Source of the DNA: an uncultured Fretibacterium sp.
GTDB lineage: Bacteria; Synergistota; Synergistia; Synergistales; Aminobacteriaceae
Length of the DNA: 11,814 bases
Assembly: GCA_905373185.1 (NCBI GenBank)
Contig: CAJPSE010000031.1
Coordinates: 1 to 11,814 of the forward strand
Direction of reading: 5' to 3'
The notes beneath the pieces were generated by a model. The model saw only the letters and a program-made list of their open reading frames with translations, was not told where the DNA came from and searched no databases. Numbering within the stretch: position 1 is the first letter of the stretch; each line of letters opens with the position of its first letter. This document shows positions 6,308-11,814 of the stretch, piece by piece. The position numbers and the translations under genes were made by a program.

Positions 6308-8404
6308 CTACCCCTTGGTCGAGTAAAAGGACGCCACGTCCAGAATCAGGGCCACGTTGCCGTCGCCAAGTATCGTCCCGCCCGTTATCCCCTTGATCTT
6401 GGAGAGGAACCGCCCCAGGGACTTGATGACGATCTCCTGCTGGCCTATCAGCTCGTTCACGATAAAGCCGATCTTGCTCTTGCCGATCTTGACCACGACG
6501 ACAGGATACTCGTCGCGATCCGTGTCGTCCATCTCGGTCTCCAGGACGTTCCCCAGGTCGCTGAGCGACAGGACCTCGCCCCTCAAAAGCGTAGCCGGGG
6601 CACCGTGCACCGTCTTGATGTTCTCCTTCTTGACGAGGATGGTCTCCTCCACGTTCTCCAACGAGATGGCGTAGGTCTCGTTCCCCACCTTGATGAGCAG
6701 CGAGAGCACGATGGCAAGCGTCAGGGGCAGGCGGACATAGACCCGCGTCCCCTGCCCCAGCTTGGAGACGAGGTCCAGCTGACCTCCCAAGGCCTCGACC
6801 TTCGTTTTGACGGCATCCATGCCAACCCCGCGGCCCGAGATGTCGGTCACGGCCTTCGCCATGCTGAACCCCGGGATCAGGACCAGCTGCACTGCCTCCT
6901 CGTCGGTCATGACCGAGGCCTCCTCCTCCGTAAGGATCCCCCGCTCCACCGCCTTCTGTTTGACCCTCTCGGGGTCGATACCCGCGCCGTCGTCGGACAC
7001 CTCGATGATGACGCCGCTGCCCTCCTGATAGGCCGAGATCTTCAGGATTCCCTTCTCGGGCTTGCCAACGGCACGCCGGTCCTCGCGCCGCTCGATGCCG
7101 TGGTCCAGGGAGTTGCGGATCAGGTGCACCATGGGATCGCCTATCTCATCGATCACGGTGCGGTCCAGCTCCGTATCCTGCCCCTCCAGGACCAGCTCTA
7201 TGTCCTTGCCCAACGTCTTCGACAGGTCTCGGATCAGGCGCGGGAAGCGGTCGAAGGTGAAGGAGACCGGGACCATGCGCAGCTTGGTCACCAGCTCCTG
7301 AATGTCGCCCGAGATGCGCCCCAGCTGAGAAAGGGGTTCGTCAAACTCTCGAAGGCGAGCCTCCTGGACCAGGCGCTCAATTCGGGCGCGCCCAATAACC
7401 AGCTCGCCAACCAGGTTCATGAGCTTGTCCAGGCGCCCGATATCCACGCGCACCGTCTGGCTCGCCTTCTTGACGCCATCCGCCTTGGCAGCCGGGGCGA
7501 CAGGTTTCACCGGTGCGGCGGCGACAGGCGCCGCGGGCTTCTCGGGCTCCGCCTTCGCGCCTACCGCTCCCTCGGCCGGTGCGGCCGGTGCGGCAGCGGC
7601 TGCCGGAGCCGGGGCGGCAGGAGATGCGGTCTGAGCGGCGGCCTTCATCTCACTCAGCTCCACGGAGGCCACGTCGCTGATCTTGAGCGCCGCCTGACGA
7701 ATATCCTCCGGGGGCAGGGAGGAGCCAATATAGACCGAGAACTCCATGTCGAACTCTTCGTTCTCCAGGGCCTCGACCGGAGGATCGGTCTTGATGATGT
7801 CCCCCATCTCCTCGAGGCGGTTGACCACCATATAGGAGCGCGCCGCCTTGAGCAGGCAGGTCTCGCTCAGGGTGACGCGGAGCTTGTACACGCTCATCCC
7901 CAGGCCCTCCGCCTCGGCCACCCACTCCGATTCCTGCTGGGAGAGCCCGTCAACCTGCTTCGTCTCCGGCGTGGCAGCAGGAGACGCCGGAGCCTCGGGG
8001 GCCGGGGCTTCCGGCGCGGGGTCCTGATTGCGCAGGGCCGCGACCAGGGCGGACACGTCGAGGTGCGCGTCGCTCCCGCCGCCGCGAATCGAGTCCACCA
8101 TGCCCTGTATCGAGTCTAGGGCGGTAAACAACAGGTTCATATCCGAATCCCCCAGATGGCGGACCCCCTTGCGCGCCTCATCCAGGCGATCCTCCATCGC
8201 ATGGGTCAGTCCCGCCATCTTCTCGAACCCCATTGTCGCCGACATACCCTTCAGCGTGTGGGCGGCCCTGAAAATCTCGTTGATCACGTCCATGTTGACC
8301 GTGTCCTTCTCCAGAGCCAGAAGCAGGTCGTCCAGCCTCTGGAGATTGTCGTCCGCCTCGTCGAGAAACGCCCCCAGGTATTGGCTCATGTCCATATCAG
8401 TCAT
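6308..8404 (-). CDS. cheA: Chemotaxis histidine kinase CheA
   Basis: A 698-residue CheA that autophosphorylates in response to chemoreceptors and passes phosphate to CheY and CheB. The domains in order are: Hpt/P1 at about 1-105 with phospho-acceptor His49 in AAHTLKG; an Ala/Pro linker (128-145); a CheY/CheB-docking P2-like domain (about 170-255); a second, long Ala/Pro linker (about 256-308); dimerisation P3 (about 317-375); an ATP-binding kinase domain with the N box near 418-437 (HLIRNSLDHGIE), G1 DDGAGID (471-477), GFS (512-514) and G2 GRGVGMD (524-530); and a CheW-like regulatory domain (about 560-698). Size and layout match Thermotoga and Firmicutes CheA. ATG 8404-8402 is chosen by family length; its ribosome site is weak. 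The 77-base gap after cheB is unusually long for this operon. cheC follows at once. Confidence 0.97.
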   Translation of the reverse strand: MTDMDMSQYLGAFLDEADDNLQRLDDLLLALEKDTVNMDVINEIFRAAHTLKGMSATMGFEKMAGLTHAMEDRLDEARKGVRHLGDSDMNLLFTALDSIQGMVDSIRGGGSDAHLDVSALVAALRNQDPAPEAPAPEAPASPAATPETKQVDGLSQQESEWVAEAEGLGMSVYKLRVTLSETCLLKAARSYMVVNRLEEMGDIIKTDPPVEALENEEFDMEFSVYIGSSLPPEDIRQAALKISDVASVELSEMKAAAQTASPAAPAPAAAAAPAAPAEGAVGAKAEPEKPAAPVAAAPVKPVAPAAKADGVKKASQTVRVDIGRLDKLMNLVGELVIGRARIERLVQEARLREFDEPLSQLGRISGDIQELVTKLRMVPVSFTFDRFPRLIRDLSKTLGKDIELVLEGQDTELDRTVIDEIGDPMVHLIRNSLDHGIERREDRRAVGKPEKGILKISAYQEGSGVIIEVSDDGAGIDPERVKQKAVERGILTEEEASVMTDEEAVQLVLIPGFSMAKAVTDISGRGVGMDAVKTKVEALGGQLDLVSKLGQGTRVYVRLPLTLAIVLSLLIKVGNETYAISLENVEETILVKKENIKTVHGAPATLLRGEVLSLSDLGNVLETEMDDTDRDEYPVVVVKIGKSKIGFIVNELIGQQEIVIKSLGRFLSKIKGITGGTILGDGNVALILDVASFYSTKG

Positions 8405-8482
8405 GACTTACCATCCCCAAACTCGTGATTTCCGATCCCGGATAATGTATTTTTTAAAATCCTCCGCCGGCGCCGAAAAACC
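8405..8482 (-). other. AT-rich cheB-cheA intergenic gap
   Basis: Seventy-eight bases that contain the only strongly AT-rich run in the chemotaxis block (GGATTTTAAAAAATACATT on the minus strand) plus a CGGCGCCG palindrome just before it. TACATT could be a weak -10 but has no acceptable -35, and no consensus sigma-28 or sigma-54 element is evident. The stretch has no convincing terminator. Function is undetermined. Confidence 0.3.
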
Positions 8483-9568
8483 CTACCCGCCGACATTTCT
8501 GACCAAAGCGCCGGGGATCTCCGGCAGGGGCAGCAGCTCGTCCACCGCCCCCAGCTCCACCGCGGCCCTCGGCATGCCGTATACCACGCAGGTCTCCTGG
8601 GACTCCGCAATGATACGGGCCCCCCTCTCGTGCAGGGCCAGGGCCCCATCCGCGCCGTCCCGGCCCATGCCCGTCAGGACGACGCCCAGGACGTTTCCCC
8701 CGAACTCGTCCAGGACGCTCGAAAACATTATATTCGCAGAGGGCTTGACAGACAACACCGGGGGAGCGTCCGAGAGCTCACAGATCGTCCCGCCCCCCTT
8801 GCGCCGGACCAGCAGATGACTCCCTCCCGGGGCGATCGCGACAAGCCCCGGCCTCAGAGCCAACCCGTCAGCCCCCTCGACAACCGTTAGCCCGCACGCC
8901 GCGTCCAGACGTTTGGCGAACAGCGCCGTGAAGCCCGTGGGCATATGCTGCGTCACCACGATGGGGAGCGGGAAGCCGGCCGGCAGGGCGGACAGGAGCT
9001 GGGTCAGGGCCACAGGCCCCCCCGTGGAGGCTGCGACCGCCACGATCCCGCACCGCCCCCTCGACCCGGCAAACGCCCCTGGCCGACGCACGAAAGCAGG
9101 ATCCGGACGCGGCTCCGCCGCGCTCCCCCCGCGGAGGGGGCGGACTCGCGCCGTGCTGGCCGTGATCACCTTGGAGATAAGCTCGGCACCAACGACCTGG
9201 ATGTTCAGGGACGTGGAGCCCGAGGGCTTGCCCACGAAATCGACACAGCCCAGGGACAGGGCCTTCAACGTCACCTCGGCCCCCCTCTGCGTCAGGCTGC
9301 TGACCATGACGACCGGCATGGGGTGGACCCTCATGATCTCCTCCAGGGCGGCAAGCCCGTCCTTCCGGGGCATCTCCACGTCCATCGTGACGACGTCGGG
9401 GGACAGGGCCGCTATCTTCTCCAAGCCGTCCTGTCCGTCCCGAGCCGAGCCGACGACCTCGATGCGGGGATCGGAGGACAAGATATCCCCCAGCATCCTT
9501 CGCATCAGGGCGGAATCGTCGACGATCAGCACCCTGATCTTCTTCATCCCCGACATGATCCCAGCCAT
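8483..9568 (-). CDS. cheB: Chemoreceptor methylesterase/deamidase CheB
   Basis: A CheB of up to 361 residues, which removes methyl groups from receptor glutamates when phosphorylated by CheA. Residues about 9-125 are a receiver domain with Asp17 and Asp18 in the acidic pocket, phospho-acceptor Asp63 in TMDVEMPRKDG, Ser91/Thr-type switch position near 90 and Lys114. A linker of about 40 residues rich in Arg, Pro and Gly follows. The methylesterase domain (about 172-358) has Ser181 in AASTGG, His208 in TQHMP and Asp304 in TGMGRDGADG, the full catalytic triad. The frame offers ATG starts at 9568, 9556 and 9547; the last (MKKIRVLIVDDS) gives the most family-like N-terminus, while the first lies only six bases after the pilZ gene. 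None has a strong ribosome site. No cheR is adjacent. Confidence 0.96.
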   Translation of the reverse strand: MAGIMSGMKKIRVLIVDDSALMRRMLGDILSSDPRIEVVGSARDGQDGLEKIAALSPDVVTMDVEMPRKDGLAALEEIMRVHPMPVVMVSSLTQRGAEVTLKALSLGCVDFVGKPSGSTSLNIQVVGAELISKVITASTARVRPLRGGSAAEPRPDPAFVRRPGAFAGSRGRCGIVAVAASTGGPVALTQLLSALPAGFPLPIVVTQHMPTGFTALFAKRLDAACGLTVVEGADGLALRPGLVAIAPGGSHLLVRRKGGGTICELSDAPPVLSVKPSANIMFSSVLDEFGGNVLGVVLTGMGRDGADGALALHERGARIIAESQETCVVYGMPRAAVELGAVDELLPLPEIPGALVRNVGG

Positions 9569-9574
9569 GGCCCG

Positions 9575-10312
9575 TCACACGCCCCTGGAGCTCAGCTCCT
9601 GCTGACGGATAAAGCCACCCATCAGCTTCTCCGTGAAGGCGGGAAGCCCCTCGTAGGCCATACCCGCCTCGATATCCCCACCCTCGCTGACGCTGAACAC
9701 CTTGACCAGGTGACAGACCAGGAAAAACTCGGAGTCCGCTATGAACACCTGCAGAAGGTAGCGTCCCCGCTCCCTGAGATACGAGGCCTCCGTCCTATGA
9801 ACCGCCACCCCAACGCCCCCGAGGCTGATGTCCTGCAGTACGACGGGGAACCAGCAACTCTCCGGCGGAGGAGGAGGCGGAGCTCCCTCCTCGCCCACAG
9901 TGTCCTCCCCCTCCGGCTCCACCTCCAATAGATAGGCCTGAGCCTTGATCCTGCAGGGAACCCGGACAAACATGCGCCTCTGGGTCCTCTCGAGCGGGCC
10001 CTCCAAGGCCAGCCACAGAAGGGGGATCCGCCCGTTCATGACGTGACGGACGATCTGGGCCTCGCCCTGATAGAAGCAGCCCACCGCCTCGATTCGAAGC
10101 GTGAGCTCCAGGTTCCGAGCCATCGGCAGAAGCACCCCCCTGAACATGGGGTGCGCGACGCCAAGCAGGGGAAGTCCGTCCTCCGACGGGGACAGGTCCT
10201 CGAGGCGGGAGGCGTAGTTCCCCTTGTAGAGGCCGTCCGCTATGCCCAGCTCCATCCTGGATCCGATCAATTCCTGAAGAAGGTCCTGCATCTTTATCCG
10301 GTCTGTCGACAT
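9575..10312 (-). CDS. PilZ-domain protein, YcgR-like c-di-GMP effector
   Basis: A protein of about 245 residues with an N-terminal YcgR/PilZN-like beta domain (about 20-105) and a C-terminal PilZ domain. The cyclic-di-GMP contacts are present: the RxxxR motif (QRRMFVRVP, Arg115 and Arg119 counted from the upstream ATG) and DxSxxG (DISLGGVG, Asp163, Ser165, Gly168). YcgR-type proteins slow or bias the flagellar motor when c-di-GMP is high, and the place next to flhG and cheB fits that. Between the motifs is an acidic insert ending in six consecutive prolines (147-152). The frame can start at ATG 10318, giving an ATGA overlap with flhG, but ATG 10312-10310 has GGAG eight bases upstream and is preferred. 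Confidence 0.88.
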   Translation of the reverse strand: MSTDRIKMQDLLQELIGSRMELGIADGLYKGNYASRLEDLSPSEDGLPLLGVAHPMFRGVLLPMARNLELTLRIEAVGCFYQGEAQIVRHVMNGRIPLLWLALEGPLERTQRRMFVRVPCRIKAQAYLLEVEPEGEDTVGEEGAPPPPPPESCWFPVVLQDISLGGVGVAVHRTEASYLRERGRYLLQVFIADSEFFLVCHLVKVFSVSEGGDIEAGMAYEGLPAFTEKLMGGFIRQQELSSRGV

Positions 10313-10314
10313 GA

Positions 10315-11229
10315 TCATTTCTCCATAAAAAAGCCTCGGGACAGCCTCAGAAAGAAGGCCTTCAACCCCCCGGGCGGATACGAAAGCCCCCTGCGGACCC
10401 CCCAGCGCGCCAAAAGCTCCTCCGCAAGCCTGCGGACGCAGAGCCCCGCGGGGGTCGCGGGGAAAAGCCGGTAAAACGTCCGTCTGAGGCGCACCGCCCG
10501 CCCCACGGAGTCATCCCTCAGCACGTGCCCCAGATAGACCGGCGAGCGCCCCAGGAACTGATGGGACGCCGTCAGGATGCGCCCGGCGACCTCGCGCGCC
10601 TCGCCGTCGCTGTTCGCCATGTTGACGACGAGCAGGAGCTCCTTCCCCTTGGGCGGGGCCCCCTCCAGGGACTTGAGGACGCCATAGGCGTCCCGGACCG
10701 ACGTGGGCTCCGGCGTCGTGACCAGGATCGTCGTATCCGCCGCCAGAGCGAAGGCCAGAACCCCCTTATGGATCCCCGCCCCCGTGTCCAGAACCACGAT
10801 GTCGGCCCTGTCCTCCAGCAGCTCCAGGGAGTCGATGACCCCCGTGAGCTCCGTATCGTCCAGGTCCGCCAGGTCCTTCAGCCCGGATCCCCCCGGAAGG
10901 ATCTCCACATTCTCCTCCAACGGGACAACCACCTCGTCGAGACGCCTGCTTCCTTCGACGACGTGGGACAGGTTGAACCGGCTGCTGATTCCGCACAGAA
11001 GGTCGATGTTCGCCATCCCTAGGTCCGCGTCCAACAGCACAACCCTGTTCCCACCATCGGCCAGAGCACAGGTCAGGGCGAGCGCCAGATTGCTCTTGCC
11101 CACGCCCCCCTTGCCGCTGAGGATCGCAACCGTCCTGAGCCCGCTCCCGTGGTGCTGGCGGACCTCCTGCCGCTGGGCCTCGACCAAGCGCCGAAGGTCC
11201 CCAGCCTGATCCGACGGAGCGAGGTTCAT
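10315..11229 (-). CDS. flhG: Flagellar number regulator FlhG (MinD-like ATPase)
   Basis: A 304-residue MinD/ParA-family ATPase (also called YlxH or FleN) that controls flagellar number by acting on FlhF and the basal-body assembly. The N-terminus carries DQAGDLR (7-13), the DQAxxLR motif known to contact and activate the FlhF GTPase. A deviant Walker A SGKGGVGKS (38-46) with the signature Lys40 follows, then VLLDADLGMAN (64-74) and the Walker B-like VVLDTGAG (145-152). The C-terminus is rich in Arg and aromatic residues, which may provide the membrane-targeting helix usual in this family; no transmembrane segment is seen. ATG 11229-11227 overlaps the flhF stop in ATGA, so the two are translationally coupled, fitting their joint function. 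Confidence 0.95.
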   Translation of the reverse strand: MNLAPSDQAGDLRRLVEAQRQEVRQHHGSGLRTVAILSGKGGVGKSNLALALTCALADGGNRVVLLDADLGMANIDLLCGISSRFNLSHVVEGSRRLDEVVVPLEENVEILPGGSGLKDLADLDDTELTGVIDSLELLEDRADIVVLDTGAGIHKGVLAFALAADTTILVTTPEPTSVRDAYGVLKSLEGAPPKGKELLLVVNMANSDGEAREVAGRILTASHQFLGRSPVYLGHVLRDDSVGRAVRLRRTFYRLFPATPAGLCVRRLAEELLARWGVRRGLSYPPGGLKAFFLRLSRGFFMEK

Positions 11230-11814
11230 GCCATCCGCCGCCCGCGGTCCGACGACATCAAAAGGTCCGCAATTCGCCTGCCCGACGCCATCTCGATATC
11301 GTTTGGGACGTTCTGCCCGGCAGTGAGGAAGGAGACGGGACGCCCCAGCGCCTGCTGCACGCTGAACACGGCCCCATAACTGACCGTCTCGTCCAGCTTG
11401 GTGAAGAGCAGATGGGAGACCGGGATATCCGGGACATGCTCCACGACGTCCATCATGTCCCTGTACTTCATGTTGGCCGCAAGGACGAGGTGCACCGCGT
11501 CGGGCTTAAAGGCATCGTAGAGCGTCTCGAAGGCCTCCAGGCTCCTGCGGTCCCTCTGGGCCCGTCCCGCCGTGTCCAGCAGAACGAGGTCCGCCTCCGG
11601 GTGCTCGTCCAGCACCGAGGGGAAGCTGTCCGCGCCAAAGACCACCTCCAGGGGTACCCCCAGTATCTTAGCATAGGTGCGCAGCTGATCGACCGCGGCG
11701 ATGCGATAGGTATCACTGGTGAGGAGCAGGACATTCCGGTGCTCCAGAAGCGCCTGGACCGCGGCCAGCTTGGCTATCGTCGTCGTCTTTCCGACGCCTG
11801 TGGGCCCCAGGAAC
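11226..11814 (-). CDS. flhF: Flagellar SRP-type GTPase FlhF, C-terminal part
   Basis: The visible 195 residues are the GTPase (G) domain of FlhF, an SRP54/FtsY-like protein that marks the site of flagellar assembly at the membrane. The 5' portion with the start, the N-terminal basic region and the N domain lies beyond the right edge. In order (numbered from the first complete codon) are G1 GPTGVGKTTT (3-12), DTYRIAAVDQLR (34-45), G3 LLDTAGR (78-84), G4 TKLDE (138-142) and the closing TAGQNVPNDIE segment (about 164-174). The codon Thr-Tyr-Arg in DTYR and the NVPNDIE ending are more FlhF-like than Ffh- or FtsY-like. The stop TGA overlaps the flhG start by four bases. Upstream genes are probably flhA and flhB, as in other bacteria, but that is not visible. 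Confidence 0.96.
   Translation of the reverse strand, partial: FLGPTGVGKTTTIAKLAAVQALLEHRNVLLLTSDTYRIAAVDQLRTYAKILGVPLEVVFGADSFPSVLDEHPEADLVLLDTAGRAQRDRRSLEAFETLYDAFKPDAVHLVLAANMKYRDMMDVVEHVPDIPVSHLLFTKLDETVSYGAVFSVQQALGRPVSFLTAGQNVPNDIEMASGRRIADLLMSSDRGRRMA

Noticed and set aside
6278..8119. A 613-codon plus-strand open frame opposite cheA
   Set aside because: It mirrors cheA in a GC-rich genome; its sequence has shadow-type composition (Leu, Asp, His, Arg) and no recognisable motif.
8420..8460. Sigma-28 promoter for cheA
   Set aside because: TAAA is present but the element 15 bases downstream (GATCGGAA) shares few positions with GCCGATAA.

Overview
The window is a GC-rich bacterial stretch in which every gene I can support lies on the minus strand, so the order below runs from the right edge to the left. 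The gene content (flhF, flhG, a PilZ protein, cheB, cheA, cheC, cheD, a sigma-28-type factor, a FapA/DUF342 protein) is the flagellar-regulation and chemotaxis segment found in Firmicutes-like and Synergistota-like bacteria. The high GC, the CheC/CheD pair without an adjacent cheW, and the S1-protein/DUF501 pair at the far end make me favour a motile member of the Synergistota. That is an inference from gene order and composition, not a database match.

Region 1 (about 11814 to 9547): the C-terminal half of flhF (cut by the right edge), flhG, a YcgR-like PilZ protein and cheB are packed with ATGA overlaps or gaps of a few bases. FlhF and FlhG set flagellar site and number. The PilZ protein should couple cyclic-di-GMP to motility. 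Region 2 (about 9568 to 5174): cheB, cheA, cheC and cheD form an adaptation and signalling block: histidine kinase, methylesterase, CheY-P phosphatase and receptor deamidase. All key catalytic residues are present. cheW, cheR and cheY are not in the window.

Region 3 (about 5090 to 2588): a FliA/WhiG-family sigma factor is followed by a DUF342/FapA protein. Both appear to start at TTG codons behind strong Shine-Dalgarno sequences. Region 4 (about 2480 to 888): three genes I do not recognise, a small highly charged protein and two that sit 6 bases apart. Region 5 (about 798 to 1): an extended -10 promoter candidate precedes a one-domain S1 RNA-binding protein, which is followed almost without a gap by a DUF501-family gene running off the left edge.

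The least expected feature is a strong intrinsic-terminator structure at 299-322 that falls inside the likely start of the DUF501 coding sequence, which could be an attenuator or could mean the DUF501 start is misplaced. I found no CRISPR, insertion sequence, tRNA, rRNA or phage feature, and no convincing new multi-gene system. There is no gene-free stretch longer than about 150 bases.
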